A DNA stretch of 64,000 nucleotides from contig NZ_UTHA01000205.1 of the NCBI RefSeq assembly GCF_900582195.1, positions 1-64,000 of the forward strand. Reading direction: 5' to 3'. Every line of letters starts with the position of its first letter. The stretch's first letter is position 1. Source of the stretch: Pseudomonas viridiflava (GTDB lineage Bacteria; Pseudomonadota; Gammaproteobacteria; Pseudomonadales; Pseudomonadaceae). Positions 1 to 8,963 of the stretch are shown piece by piece. The notes below the pieces were generated by a model. That model was not told where the DNA came from. It saw only the letters and a program-made list of their open reading frames with translations, and searched no databases. A program made the translations under genes and the position numbers.

Positions 1-535
1 GGCCTGCAATGACACCTTCATAAGAGGCATACAGCGCACGCACATGGTCGGTGGACACATCGGGAAAGAAGGTGATGCGATAACGCTGGCCCCGATCGCA
101 ATCGGTCACTTGCAGAATGCCGCTGGGACCGATGGTGTGGTGCTGCGGTTCGCCGAACGTCAGCACGCCGCCGACATCTGCGATCACCGGTTCGAGGGTT
201 ACCGGGGTGTTGCCGATCGGCACAAACCGCGCGGCCTCGAACATATGCACCAGCGTCAACTCCCCGCTGGCCGAGCACATGGCCACCGATGAACTGAGCG
301 GCTGGCGTGACTTGATCGGCGCGCTGAGGCGCACGTCGTTGCCGACGGTGAAGACCTGCTCGACATCCAGCGCGGTGCCTGTCCAGAACTGCTCGGCCCA
401 GGCGTCGTAGTTGTTGAGGCACAAGCGGAATTCGCGGATCAGGTGTTCGAGGTCCGGCTTATCGGGATTCAAAGCAGCAACAACGAGCAGGCCGATGCTG
501 TTGTTCAGGGCCAGCAGCCGATCGGTTGGAAGCAT
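1..535 (-). CDS. Hypothetical protein, N-terminal part (runs off the window)
   Basis: The frame is open from an ATG at 535 to the window edge, giving at least 178 residues. A GAGAG ribosome-binding sequence lies about 7 bases before the start. The protein begins MLPTDRLLALNN and has no signal peptide. A helical first 60 residues is followed by a beta-rich stretch with VGNDVRLSAP, FEAARFVPIGN and GEPQHHTIGP. I do not recognise the family. The soluble start followed by beta-rich sequence would fit a large secreted or polymorphic-toxin-like protein, but the rest lies outside the window. Codon usage is like that of the neighbours. Confidence 0.6.
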   Translation of the reverse strand, partial: MLPTDRLLALNNSIGLLVVAALNPDKPDLEHLIREFRLCLNNYDAWAEQFWTGTALDVEQVFTVGNDVRLSAPIKSRQPLSSSVAMCSASGELTLVHMFEAARFVPIGNTPVTLEPVIADVGGVLTFGEPQHHTIGPSGILQVTDCDRGQRYRITFFPDVSTDHVRALYASYEGVIAG

Positions 536-730
536 TCGCAGTCTCTCGCGCACATCAAAAAGGTGCGGGGACTTTGCGGGGGATCAATCGGGAAAGAAGT
601 CGGGCGAGTAGGTGATGTCTGTAGGATTTTTCGACATAGTTTGTGGGGCGGTATAGGGTTTCGTTTTTTGTTCAGAAAACAGGGCCTTTACCTACCCCAG
701 GTGCCTTCAATGACAAAAGGATCAAGCGTC

Positions 731-1321
731 ATGTCCAACACAGCCGAGCGGGTCAACATCGTCGACACTCAGGTGTTGTCCCACGACTGGTATTTGCTGA
801 AGAAAATCACTTTCGACTATCACCGTAACAACGGCGAGTGGCAGCGTCAGACCCGTGAGGTCTACGACCGCGGTAATGGTGCAGCGATTTTGCTGTTCAA
901 CCGTGAGCAGCGCACGGTGGTGCTGACCCGGCAGTTCCGCTTGCCGGTGTTCGTCAATGGCCATGATGGCTTGCTGATCGAGGTGGCGGCCGGACTGCTT
1001 GAGGGCGCTGCACCGGAGCAACGGATTCGCGATGAAGCCGAGGAGGAAACCGGTTATCGCGTGCACGATGTGAAGAAGGTCTTCGAGGCCTACATGAGTC
1101 CCGGCTCGGTGACCGAGAAGCTGCACTTTTTCATTGCCGAATACGACGCCGCATCGAAGGTTAGCGACGGCGGCGGTCTGGAAGAGGAGACCGAAGAACT
1201 GGAAGTGCTGGAGTGGCGATTCGATGACGCGTTGGCAGCGTTTCAGCGCGGTGAGATCTGCGACGCCAAGACCATCATGCTGTTGCAGTATGCGGCGATG
1301 AATAACCTGTTCGGCGCTTGA
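731..1321 (+). CDS. nudK: GDP-mannose pyrophosphatase NudK (Nudix hydrolase)
   Basis: This 196-residue protein has the length and organisation of NudK, which hydrolyses GDP-mannose to GMP and mannose-1-phosphate in the cytoplasm. Residues 42-50 (REVYDRGNG) and 65-77 (LTRQFRLPVFVNG) match conserved NudK segments. The Nudix box is at residues 88-109, ending DEAEEETGY; its first glutamate position reads Ala, as also varies in this subfamily. The motif YMSPGSVTE follows. The start at 731 is chosen because AAAAGGA lies 10 bases upstream; an in-frame ATG at 710 would add seven residues. It is transcribed alone and converges on ogt. Confidence 0.9.
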   Translation: MSNTAERVNIVDTQVLSHDWYLLKKITFDYHRNNGEWQRQTREVYDRGNGAAILLFNREQRTVVLTRQFRLPVFVNGHDGLLIEVAAGLLEGAAPEQRIRDEAEEETGYRVHDVKKVFEAYMSPGSVTEKLHFFIAEYDAASKVSDGGGLEEETEELEVLEWRFDDALAAFQRGEICDAKTIMLLQYAAMNNLFGA

Positions 1322-1322
1322 T

Positions 1323-1838
1323 TCAGAACAGCTCGCCGGTTTTGCCAGTTTGCGACCACTGCCCACCCTCCAGGGTCAGCAAGCGCTCTTTCGCCTCGAG
1401 CCCACCGGCAAATCCGGTCAGCTTTCCTGACGCGCCGATCACCCGATGACACGGCGCGACAATGGAGATCGGGTTGCGTCCGTTCGCCGCGCCCACTGCC
1501 CGCACGGCGCTGGGATTGCCTATCTGCTCGGCAATCTGGCTGTAGGTCCGCGTTTCGCCGAATGGAATGGTCAGCAGCGCCGCCCAGACCTTCTTCTGGA
1601 AGTCGGTGCCAGCGAAATCCAGTTCCAGATCAAAACAGTCACGCGTTCCGGAAAAATATTCTTCAAGTTGTCGAGCCGTTCGAATCAGGACCGGATTGTC
1701 GGGGGCCTCACTCATCGGCCCGAGGCGCACCCGGGTCGGTTTGTCGTTTTCCCAGAGGATGGCCGCCAGTCGTGAGCCGTTCGCGACCAGCTTCAGCTCG
1801 CCCACGGGCGAGGGCAGGGTGATGAACGTGTAAGACAT
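1323..1838 (-). CDS. ogt: Methylated-DNA--[protein]-cysteine S-methyltransferase
   Basis: This 171-residue suicide DNA-repair protein transfers O6-alkyl groups from guanine to its own cysteine. The active-site motif PCHRV is present with Cys130, followed by the usual GASGKLTGFAGGLEAKERLL loop and helix. The DNA-binding helix region TYSQIAEQIGNPSAVRAVG is at 98-116. The N-terminal ribonuclease-H-like domain is short, as in Ogt/MGT types, with no fused Ada regulatory domain. An AGGAG box 8 bases before ATG 1838 fixes the start. It converges on nudK, one base apart. Confidence 0.95.
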   Translation of the reverse strand: MSYTFITLPSPVGELKLVANGSRLAAILWENDKPTRVRLGPMSEAPDNPVLIRTARQLEEYFSGTRDCFDLELDFAGTDFQKKVWAALLTIPFGETRTYSQIAEQIGNPSAVRAVGAANGRNPISIVAPCHRVIGASGKLTGFAGGLEAKERLLTLEGGQWSQTGKTGELF

Positions 1839-1990
1839 GACGACAGGCTCCTGATCAGCGCGGCAACAGCGCCCAGCATACTGCCTGATCGAGGAGGCGC
1901 AATACGCAAAGCCGACCATACTGCTTGGTGCTCTTGCAGCGTTCCCCGCTCTGTTCTGCACAGACCCTGAAAACAAAAAGAGATCGACTC

Positions 1991-3718
1991 ATGAAGTACG
2001 AACCTTTGGCCAAATCGCTGATAGCGACCTCACTGGCACTCAGCTGTCTCATGGCTCACGCGGCGTCAGTCGCACCGGTTGCCGCCGAAAACGGCATGGT
2101 GGTCACCGCGCAACATCTGGCCACCCATGTGGGCGTCGACGTATTGAAAAGTGGCGGCAATGCCGTCGATGCGGCGGTCGCCGTGGGTTACGCGCTGGCG
2201 GTGGTGTATCCCGCAGCAGGCAACCTCGGGGGTGGCGGTTTCATGACCATTCAATTGGCGGACGGGCGCAAGACCTTCCTCGATTTCCGCGAAAAAGCGC
2301 CGCTGGCGGCCACCGCCAACATGTACCTCGACAAGGAAGGCAACGTCATTCCCGACCTGAGTACGCGGGGGCATCTCGCGGTGGGCGTGCCCGGCACCGT
2401 GTCGGGCATGGAACTGGCGCTGAGCAAATACGGGACCAAACCGCGCAAGGAGATGATTGCCCCGGCGATCAAACTGGCGGAGGACGGTTTCGAACTGGAG
2501 CAGGGCGACGTCGAGCTGCTGGAGTACGCCACCGACGTGTTCAAGAAGGACATGCGCGATTCCGGGTCGATCTTCCTGCACAACGGCGAGCCGATGCAGG
2601 TCGGGCAGAAACTGGTGCAGAAAGACCTCGGCAAGACCCTGCGGACGATTTCCGAAAAAGGCGCCGACGGCTTCTATAAAGGCTGGGTCGCGGATGCCAT
2701 CGTGACGTCGAGTCAGGCCAACAAAGGCATCATCACTCAAGCCGACCTCGACAAATACAAGACCCGCGAACTGGCCCCGGTGGAGTGCGACTATCGTGGT
2801 TATCACGTGGTCTCGGCACCACCGCCAAGCTCCGGCGGGGTAGTGATCTGCCAGATCATGAACATCCTCGAAGGCTATCCGATGAAGGACCTGGGCTTCC
2901 ATTCGGCCCAGGGCATGCACTATCAGATCGAAGCCATGCGCCACGCGTATGTCGATCGCAACAGCTACCTCGGCGATCCGGACTTCGTCAAAAACCCGAT
3001 CGAGCATCTGCTGGACAAAAACTACGCGACCAAACTGCGCGACGCCATCCAGCCGAACAAGGCCGGCGTGTCGGCAGAACTCAAGCCCGGCGTAGCGCCC
3101 CATGAAGGCAGCAACACCACCCACTATTCGATCGTCGACAAGTGGGGCAATGCGGTGTCGGTCACCTACACCCTCAACGACTGGTTCGGCGCGGGCGTGA
3201 TGGCGAGCAAGACCGGGGTGATCCTCAATGATGAAATGGACGATTTCACCTCCAAGGTCGGCGTGCCGAACATGTACGGTCTGGTGCAGGGCGAAGCCAA
3301 TGCCATTGCTCCGGGCAAGGCACCGTTGTCATCGATGAGCCCGACCATCGTCACCAAGGACGGCAAAGTGGTGATGGTGGTGGGCACGCCGGGTGGTAGC
3401 CGCATCATCACGGCAACGTTGCTGACCATGCTCAACGTCATCGACTACGGCATGGGCCTGCAGGAAGCGGTCGATGCGCCACGCTTCCACCAGCAGTGGA
3501 TGCCGGAGGAAACCAACCTCGAGGACTTCGCCGCCAGCCCCGATACGCGCAAGATTCTCGAGAGCTGGGGCCACAAGTTCGCCGGTCCGCAGGACGCCAA
3601 CCACATCGCCGCGATTCTGGTCGGTGCGCCATCGCTGGGCGGTAAGCCCGTCGGCAAAAACCGCTTCTACGGTGCCAACGATCCACGCCGTAACACGGGC
3701 TTGTCCCTGGGTTACTGA
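1991..3718 (+). CDS. ggt: Gamma-glutamyltransferase
   Basis: This 575-residue periplasmic enzyme cleaves or transfers the gamma-glutamyl group of glutathione. A signal peptide occupies about residues 1-25 (cleavage near AHAA). The precursor is expected to autoprocess at Thr376 in NTTHYSIVDK, giving large and small subunits. Other family motifs are GGGGF near 80-84, the GTPGGSRI oxyanion loop and PLSSMSPT, all present. Length is normal for the family. It is followed by a short gap and an isochorismatase-like hydrolase on the same strand. The start at 1991 places the charged residue and hydrophobic core of the signal peptide correctly; the upstream open frame has no signal features. Confidence 0.93.
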   Translation: MKYEPLAKSLIATSLALSCLMAHAASVAPVAAENGMVVTAQHLATHVGVDVLKSGGNAVDAAVAVGYALAVVYPAAGNLGGGGFMTIQLADGRKTFLDFREKAPLAATANMYLDKEGNVIPDLSTRGHLAVGVPGTVSGMELALSKYGTKPRKEMIAPAIKLAEDGFELEQGDVELLEYATDVFKKDMRDSGSIFLHNGEPMQVGQKLVQKDLGKTLRTISEKGADGFYKGWVADAIVTSSQANKGIITQADLDKYKTRELAPVECDYRGYHVVSAPPPSSGGVVICQIMNILEGYPMKDLGFHSAQGMHYQIEAMRHAYVDRNSYLGDPDFVKNPIEHLLDKNYATKLRDAIQPNKAGVSAELKPGVAPHEGSNTTHYSIVDKWGNAVSVTYTLNDWFGAGVMASKTGVILNDEMDDFTSKVGVPNMYGLVQGEANAIAPGKAPLSSMSPTIVTKDGKVVMVVGTPGGSRIITATLLTMLNVIDYGMGLQEAVDAPRFHQQWMPEETNLEDFAASPDTRKILESWGHKFAGPQDANHIAAILVGAPSLGGKPVGKNRFYGANDPRRNTGLSLGY

Positions 3719-3732
3719 GGGGCGTAAAAAGG

Positions 3733-3754
3733 GGGCGGGCTCAGGTCCGCCCCT
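3733..3754 (+). terminator. GC-rich hairpin after ggt
   Basis: A 7-bp stem GGGGCGG/CCGCCCC with a short loop follows the ggt stop codon. There is no T-run after it, so it may only be an attenuator or RNA-stabilising hairpin. Confidence 0.35.
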
Positions 3755-3784
3755 GTCGCAAGGACTGATCAAGGAAGGCTCATC

Positions 3785-4318
3785 ATGACCACCGCATTAC
3801 TGATCATCGACGTCCAGCGTGCCCTCTGCTCGGGCGAATACCAGTGTCATGACATTCACCGGGTGATCGAAATCATCAACGGTTTAAGCACCCGCGCACG
3901 CAAGGCTGGCGTGCCGGTGCTGCTGATTCAGCACGAAGAGAAAGACAGCCCGTTGGCCCATGGCGCCGAAGGTTGGCAACTGGCCGAAGGGCTTGAGTCA
4001 TCGCCTGAGGACCTTCGCGTACGCAAGACCACACCGGATTCGTTCTACCAGACAGACTTGCGCAAACTGCTGCCGAGCGAAGACTTCGAACGACTGGTCA
4101 TCTGCGGTCTGCAAACCGATTACTGCGTCAACGCCACTGTGCGTCAGGCCCACCAACTGGGTTATGACGTGGTGCTTGCCGCCGATGCGCATTCCACCGT
4201 AGACAACGGCAACCTGACCGCCGAAGACATCATCGCCGAACACAATAAGGATCTCGCGCACCTGACCGGCTCCGTGGCGCGCGTCGACGTCAAACCCGCA
4301 GCCGACATCACGTTCTGA
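3785..4318 (+). CDS. Isochorismatase-family cysteine hydrolase
   Basis: This 177-residue cytoplasmic enzyme has the isochorismatase fold. The catalytic triad is visible: Asp9 in LIIDVQ, Lys81 in VRKTTPDSF and Cys114 in GLQTDYCV. The combination of Cys114 with no pyridoxal or PncA-type metal motif suggests a general amidohydrolase or isochorismatase-like enzyme rather than nicotinamidase. A GGAAGG sequence lies about 7 bases before ATG 3785. It sits 66 bp after ggt on the same strand, so co-transcription is possible. The substrate cannot be told from sequence. Confidence 0.85.
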   Translation: MTTALLIIDVQRALCSGEYQCHDIHRVIEIINGLSTRARKAGVPVLLIQHEEKDSPLAHGAEGWQLAEGLESSPEDLRVRKTTPDSFYQTDLRKLLPSEDFERLVICGLQTDYCVNATVRQAHQLGYDVVLAADAHSTVDNGNLTAEDIIAEHNKDLAHLTGSVARVDVKPAADITF

Positions 4319-4331
4319 CAGCGCACACAAA

Positions 4332-4363
4332 ACCCTGTGGGGGCAAGCTCGTTCCCACAGGGT
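4332..4363. repeat. Short REP-like hairpin
   Basis: ACCCTGTGGG and CCCACAGGGT form a 10-bp stem around a loop containing GCAAGCTCG. It resembles a degenerate single copy of the GTGGGAGCGAGCTTGC REP family and lies just after the isochorismatase gene, where it could stabilise the 3' end of the message. Confidence 0.5.
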
Positions 4364-4441
4364 ACTGAAGGCTTCATGACACGGGGATTTCCGGCAGTAG
4401 CACTGGCATACTGCACGCCGTCCGAAGAATGGAATCTCTCG

Positions 4442-5461
4442 ATGTTCGCGATTTCCCTGCGTCATGCCGTGGTGCTGACTTCCCTTGCGTTGGCCTCTGT
4501 TACCCAAGCCAGCAGTTTCGATTGCGCCACGGCCAACAGCAAAACTGAAAAAGCCATTTGCGCCGATCCGGATCTCTCGCGCCTCGACGAGCAACTCGCG
4601 GTGCGCTGGCGTTCCACCCTGACCACGGCTGCCGATCCGAAAGCGCTTAAAGCGGATCAGCGAGGGTGGCTTAAACAACGTAATCAATGTGACGATCTGG
4701 CGCCCTGTTTACGCCGGCAGTACCTGATGCGTCTCACCGCTCTTGAATACATGGTCAAACCGTTTTCCTGGGACGCCACTTGGCAGCTCATTCCCTGGGG
4801 CGTTTCGGAAGGGGCAGAAATCACAACCAGGCGCCAGGATGCTTCTCACATCGCCTTCGACATTTCAGCAGCGAACGGTTCTCACTCGGGTGAACTGGAA
4901 GGCGTCGCAACGATAGAGGGGACGCAGGCCCGTTACGAGCAGGGCGAGTGTGTTTTGACTTTCAAGGCTCTCAACGGACTGATGGATCTAAAACAGGATG
5001 GCGCTGATTCCGATTGCGGTGCCGGAATGGGCGTTTACTACGGTGGACGGTATGTGGCCTCGAAGCAGACAGTCGTGATTGACTATGATTTGCTCACGCT
5101 GGGTGTGGCACAGACGCAGCGGGAAAACCAAATGCTGCACGCGCTACTTAAGGACGACTATCAGACGCTACTGCAAAACTGCGGCTTGCAGATGAACGGA
5201 GAGTCCTCTGAAGATGTACCGGACAGTGAGGTCAGCAACTATTGGGTCCGGGGATTGCCCACGAGCAACGCGGCGATTGTCATGCGTGCGCCGAATGAGC
5301 AGTTCTGGATAATAGTCCTGGTGCCCCAGGCAGGGGGGAAAACCCTCGCGCGTTACTACACGAATGTTGCGCAATGGAAAGGGCGTATGCCCGATGTTCT
5401 TCAAGCCTGGTATGCAAGCAAGGGCGGTGAAGGCTACATGCCTCTGGATTTCATGCCCTGA
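4442..5461 (+). CDS. Secreted LprI-domain (DUF1311-type) protein
   Basis: This 339-residue protein begins with a signal peptide (about residues 1-20, ending TQAS). The mature N-terminus SFDCATANSKTEKAICADP followed by LSRLDEQLAVRW is typical of the lysozyme-inhibitor LprI-like domain, with four cysteines (C22, C33, C64 and C69 approximately) likely forming disulfides. The remaining ~240 residues are beta-rich and not recognised. The role could be periplasmic inhibition of lysozyme or an unrelated envelope function; the C-terminal extension makes this uncertain. A GGAA box lies 8 bases before ATG 4442. Confidence 0.75.
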   Translation: MFAISLRHAVVLTSLALASVTQASSFDCATANSKTEKAICADPDLSRLDEQLAVRWRSTLTTAADPKALKADQRGWLKQRNQCDDLAPCLRRQYLMRLTALEYMVKPFSWDATWQLIPWGVSEGAEITTRRQDASHIAFDISAANGSHSGELEGVATIEGTQARYEQGECVLTFKALNGLMDLKQDGADSDCGAGMGVYYGGRYVASKQTVVIDYDLLTLGVAQTQRENQMLHALLKDDYQTLLQNCGLQMNGESSEDVPDSEVSNYWVRGLPTSNAAIVMRAPNEQFWIIVLVPQAGGKTLARYYTNVAQWKGRMPDVLQAWYASKGGEGYMPLDFMP

Positions 5462-5768
5462 CCCGCATCAATCCTGCAGGCACCCGATGGGCTGTGAAAC
5501 CACAATCCTCTTACGTCGTAAACAAAACCCCACGTATCTCCCCGACTCGCGGCGCCACGACCACGCCCTCCAGCACCCTCCGCGTAATCGTCTGTGCCGC
5601 CGGTTGATACACCTACATCCTCGACTTGCGGCAGGGCTGAGCAAGTTTTTTGCCGATTTCTTCAATTCAGGCTTTCGCTCGAGGGCTGCTCTCTCTAGAA
5701 TCCGCCCGGCCTTCACAATGAAGGCGCAATGCCATCATTTGGATGTGTGCACATAGGGACGGATCATC
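5462..5768. other. Intergenic region, 307 bp, with possible gene remnant
   Basis: No complete gene is seen. On the minus strand, 5612 to 5511 reads as 33 codons with protein-like content (VYQPAAQTITRR then VLEGVVVAPRVGEIRG) ending at a stop, without a plausible start. It may be the 3' remnant of a lost gene. The rest should hold the promoter of the lipoprotein gene at 5769. Confidence 0.4.
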
Positions 5769-6404
5769 ATGCAATTCGGGAAAATTCTGGCGCTGGGGTT
5801 GGTACTCGCGCTGGGCGGTTGTGCCAGTTTCACTAAAGACGAAGTAGCGCCGGTCACCATGCCGTCGATGGCCAACTATGCCAACAAGCCAAACGTCTAC
5901 GTGGATTTCGATTTTTATCAGGGCGAACCGAAAAGCGGCTCCGCCGTGGAAGTGCCGCAAGCGCGCGATCAACTGAAACCACAGCTGCAAAAAATTCTGA
6001 CCGATTCGGGCCTGTTCGGCCGTGTCACCCTGGATGAATTCCAGAAGCAGCCGGGCGACTACAGCCTGCGTCTGAAAATGTACAACCATCCGCCGAATGC
6101 AGGTTCCATGGTGCTGGCCTTCATCAGCGGCTTCAGCATGATGGTGATCCCGGCGTATGGCACCGATCAGTACACCTTGAGCCTGGAAGGCATGGATGGC
6201 CAAGGTCAGGCCCTGACCACCGCGAGCAATCATGATGCGATCGGTACCTGGATCGGTATCTGGTTCATCCCGCTGATGGCCAACACGCCAAAAGAAGCTG
6301 TGAGTGACACGTTCACCCGTCAGGTCAACGCGCTGCTCAAGCAGATGGTTGATAGCAAAAACCTGAAGTACTCGGCACTCGAAACCGGTATTCCACGGGC
6401 CTGA
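5769..6404 (+). CDS. Putative lipoprotein (211 aa)
   Basis: The first 18 residues form a lipoprotein signal with lipobox LGGC (Cys18), so the protein is probably acylated and anchored in the envelope. The mature part has alternating strands and helices and a hydrophobic segment VLAFISGFSMMVIPAYG at about 119-135. The family is not recognised with certainty; it resembles the small DUF4136-type lipoproteins in length and layout. It converges on a second lipoprotein gene across a shared bidirectional terminator. A GGACGG box lies upstream of ATG 5769. Confidence 0.75.
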   Translation: MQFGKILALGLVLALGGCASFTKDEVAPVTMPSMANYANKPNVYVDFDFYQGEPKSGSAVEVPQARDQLKPQLQKILTDSGLFGRVTLDEFQKQPGDYSLRLKMYNHPPNAGSMVLAFISGFSMMVIPAYGTDQYTLSLEGMDGQGQALTTASNHDAIGTWIGIWFIPLMANTPKEAVSDTFTRQVNALLKQMVDSKNLKYSALETGIPRA

Positions 6405-6409
6405 AGCGA

Positions 6410-6440
6410 AAAAAAAGAGCCGCAATTGCGGCTCTTTTTT
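6410..6440. terminator. Bidirectional intrinsic terminator
   Basis: A near-perfect stem (AAAAAAGAGCCGC with GCGGCTCTTTTTT, loop AATT) with A and T runs on either side serves both convergent lipoprotein genes. Confidence 0.92.
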
Positions 6441-6445
6441 TGCCC

Positions 6446-6991
6446 TTACTTCAGGGCCTGTATGAACTGTGGATCGCTGTACAGTTCCTTGAGCAAGTCA
6501 CGCACCATCGGGTTGTAAGCGTTGACCGCGTTCGGAATCGCAATGAAGCCGAAGAAGCTGCTGCTCCACTGGCTGCTGACATTCTTGGTCGCGTCGTACA
6601 CCACATCGTTGCCGTTGAGCAGGGTGAAGCGTGCAGCCAATTTGCCGTCGCCGGTGCCCATGCCGGCGGACAGTTCGTTTTTCACCACCAGCACTTTCAA
6701 CTGACGCTGCGCCTGCGGATCGAGCAGACCGGCCTTGCGCAGCTCTTCGGTGATCGCGTCCTGAATGTGCGCCGGGATGCTGCCGGACGGCGAGCGCACC
6801 GGGTTGGCGCGAACCACCAGCGAACCTTCACCGGATTCGGCGGTGACCTGAGGATTGCTGATCGCGTGCAGCGGTGGGGTTTGCTTGAGCTTCTGCACGT
6901 TCTCAAAGCTTGGTTCGTAGCGGGTCATGGTCATGCCACAGCCTTGCAACAGCAGGGCCAGCATCGGGATCAACAACAGCGACTTCTTCAC
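6446..6991 (-). CDS. Putative lipoprotein (181 aa)
   Basis: The signal sequence ends in lipobox LLQGC (Cys18). The mature protein contains a stretch SIPAHIQDAITEELRKAGL, suggesting a small alpha/beta domain, then GDGKLAARFTLLNGNDVVYD. It resembles the DUF4410-type lipoproteins that are found beside other small lipoproteins, but assignment is by general pattern only. It shares a bidirectional terminator with the gene at 5769, and both proteins have the same overall size and layout, so an ancient paralogy is possible. Start at 6991 is preceded by GGAA about 6 bases upstream. Confidence 0.75.
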   Translation of the reverse strand: MKKSLLLIPMLALLLQGCGMTMTRYEPSFENVQKLKQTPPLHAISNPQVTAESGEGSLVVRANPVRSPSGSIPAHIQDAITEELRKAGLLDPQAQRQLKVLVVKNELSAGMGTGDGKLAARFTLLNGNDVVYDATKNVSSQWSSSFFGFIAIPNAVNAYNPMVRDLLKELYSDPQFIQALK

Positions 6992-7044
6992 GGCAGTTCC
7001 TTGCGTGGGAATAGAGGAGGGCGCGAATTATGGGCAGAGTGCCA

Positions 7045-7362
7045 TCATTGAGCAACCTCGTTCGTTTGCGCGTTGAGCAATCGCTCGATCTGCGCCAATT
7101 CCCAAGTGCTGAGCAAGCTCACCGGGTCGGTGCCAAAACGCTGCCAACGCTCTAGCGAGCCTTCTTGTCCATCGCCGCTGCGGGCGGATTCACAGTGATG
7201 TAATCGCCCCTCGGCAAAATCCAGCAGCAGGCGCCAGCCGTCGATATCGACTGTGATCAGTCCGGTCTCGGCAGGTGCTTCGCAGACTTTGAACGCGAGC
7301 ACACCCAACGCCGCTTCACGCAAACGCTGACACACCTCGCGGGCGCTCAGAAATGCAGACAT
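7045..7362 (-). CDS. Small hypothetical protein (DUF7693-like)
   Basis: A 105-residue cytoplasmic protein starting MSAFLSAREVCQRLREAALG, followed by a beta-hairpin region ITVDIDGWRLLLDF and a C-terminal helix TWELAQIERLL. The layout recalls DUF7693 proteins that are common in Pseudomonas, but this is a memory-based match. Start 7362 is preferred over an in-frame ATG at 7395 because the shorter form begins at the conserved-looking segment. The function is unknown. Confidence 0.6.
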   Translation of the reverse strand: MSAFLSAREVCQRLREAALGVLAFKVCEAPAETGLITVDIDGWRLLLDFAEGRLHHCESARSGDGQEGSLERWQRFGTDPVSLLSTWELAQIERLLNAQTNEVAQ

Positions 7363-7517
7363 GTCGAACTCAATGACCAGAGGAGCGGGCAGCATAAAGC
7401 CCGAGCTGACAAGTGTCAGCGTTCACTGGCCCGATCCGCGACAATTCCGTAACATCCGCAACCCTCTTTTCCCGAACATCTGCAGCCGCGCTCGGCGGTC
7501 GCTCAATCAGGTAAGCC

Positions 7518-8963
7518 ATGAAACCGATTCGTCTGCGCGCCGATGTCCTGGCCGGACTCACCACCTCGTTTGCCCTGTTGCCCGAATGCATTGCGTTCGC
7601 ACTGGTGGCGCACCTCAATCCACTGATGGGCCTGTATGGCGCGTTCATCATTTGTACGCTGACGGCGTTGTTCGGCGGCCGACCGGGCATGGTCTCCGGC
7701 GCGGCGGGTTCGATGGCCGTGGTCATCGTCGCGCTGGTGGTGCAGCACGGCGTGCAGTATTTGCTGGCGACGGTGTTGCTCGGCGGTCTGATCATGATGG
7801 CGTTCGGGCTGTTGCGCCTGGGCAAACTGGTGCGCATGGTGCCGCACCCGGTGATGCTCGGCTTCGTCAACGGTCTGGCGATCATCATTGCTTTGGCGCA
7901 ACTGGAGCATTTCAAGAGCGGTGAAGACTGGCTCAGCGGTACGCCGCTGTACCTGATGGCCGGGCTGGTGGCGCTGACCATGGCCATCGTCTACATACTG
8001 CCGCGCCTGACCCGCGCGGTACCACCGGCATTGGTGGCGATCCTTGGCGTCGGTCTGCTGGTCTACCTGTTCGGCCTGCCGACCCGCACCCTCGGCGACA
8101 TGGCGCACATTGCCGGCGGTTTGCCGACGTTCGCCTTGCCGGACATCCCCTGGAATTCCGAAACCCTGCGCATCATCGCGCCTTACGCGATTCTGATGGC
8201 GCTGGTCGGTCTGCTGGAAACCCTGCTGACGTTGAACCTCACCGACGAAATCACCGAAACCCGCGGCTATCCTGACCGCGAGTGCGTGGCGCTCGGCGCG
8301 GCCAATATGGTCTCGGGCGCATTCGGCGGCATGGGCGGGTGCGCGATGATCGGCCAGACCGTGATCAACCTCAGTTCCGGCGGGCGCGGGCGCTTGTCCG
8401 GCGTGGTCGCTGGCGTGCTGATTCTGTTGTTCATCCTGTTCCTGTCGCCGCTGATCGAGCGTATTCCGCTGGCGGCGCTGGTCGGCGTGATGTTCGTGGT
8501 GTCGCAGCAGACCTTCGCCTGGGCATCGTTGCGGGTAGTGAACAAAGTGCCGCTCAACGATGTGCTGGTGATCATCGCTGTGACCACGATCACGGTGTTC
8601 ACCGATCTGGCCACTGCGGTGCTGTGCGGCATCATTATCGCCGCGCTCAACTTCGCCTGGCAGCAGGCCCGTGAGCTTTACGCCGATGAACATCTGGAAG
8701 CCGACGGCAGCAAGCTCTATCGTCTGCACGGCACGCTGTTTTTCGCCTCGACCACGCCGTTCCTCAATCAGTTCGATCCGGCCAATGATCCGGCCCGGGT
8801 GACGCTGGATTGTCGGCATCTGAGTTTCGTCGATTACTCGGCGATTGCCGCGTTAAAGACCCTGCGCGAGCGCTATGCCAAGGCCGGCAAGCATTTGCAG
8901 GTGTTTCACCTGTCCGAGCGCTGCAAGAAATTACTCAAGCGCGCCGGTGTCGACCACGACTGA
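7518..8963 (+). CDS. SulP-family anion transporter with STAS domain
   Basis: This 481-residue inner-membrane protein has about 10-12 hydrophobic segments in the first 390 residues, beginning with the SulP signature region FALLPECIAFALVAHLNPLMGLYGAF and GGRPGMVSGAAGSMAVV. The C-terminal ~85 residues form a STAS domain (VTLDCRHLSFVDYSAI). SulP proteins move sulfate, bicarbonate or dicarboxylates with protons or sodium; the substrate is not evident here. The 3' end overlaps the convergent histidine kinase gene by 33 bp. The start at 7518 is consistent with the amphipathic N-terminus MKPIRLRADVLAGLT. Confidence 0.93.
   Translation: MKPIRLRADVLAGLTTSFALLPECIAFALVAHLNPLMGLYGAFIICTLTALFGGRPGMVSGAAGSMAVVIVALVVQHGVQYLLATVLLGGLIMMAFGLLRLGKLVRMVPHPVMLGFVNGLAIIIALAQLEHFKSGEDWLSGTPLYLMAGLVALTMAIVYILPRLTRAVPPALVAILGVGLLVYLFGLPTRTLGDMAHIAGGLPTFALPDIPWNSETLRIIAPYAILMALVGLLETLLTLNLTDEITETRGYPDRECVALGAANMVSGAFGGMGGCAMIGQTVINLSSGGRGRLSGVVAGVLILLFILFLSPLIERIPLAALVGVMFVVSQQTFAWASLRVVNKVPLNDVLVIIAVTTITVFTDLATAVLCGIIIAALNFAWQQARELYADEHLEADGSKLYRLHGTLFFASTTPFLNQFDPANDPARVTLDCRHLSFVDYSAIAALKTLRERYAKAGKHLQVFHLSERCKKLLKRAGVDHD

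Noticed and set aside
7503..8819. 438-codon open frame on the minus strand
   Set aside because: It lies wholly antisense to the SulP gene and is full of Gln, Arg and His, the product of reading a high-GC membrane-protein gene backwards.
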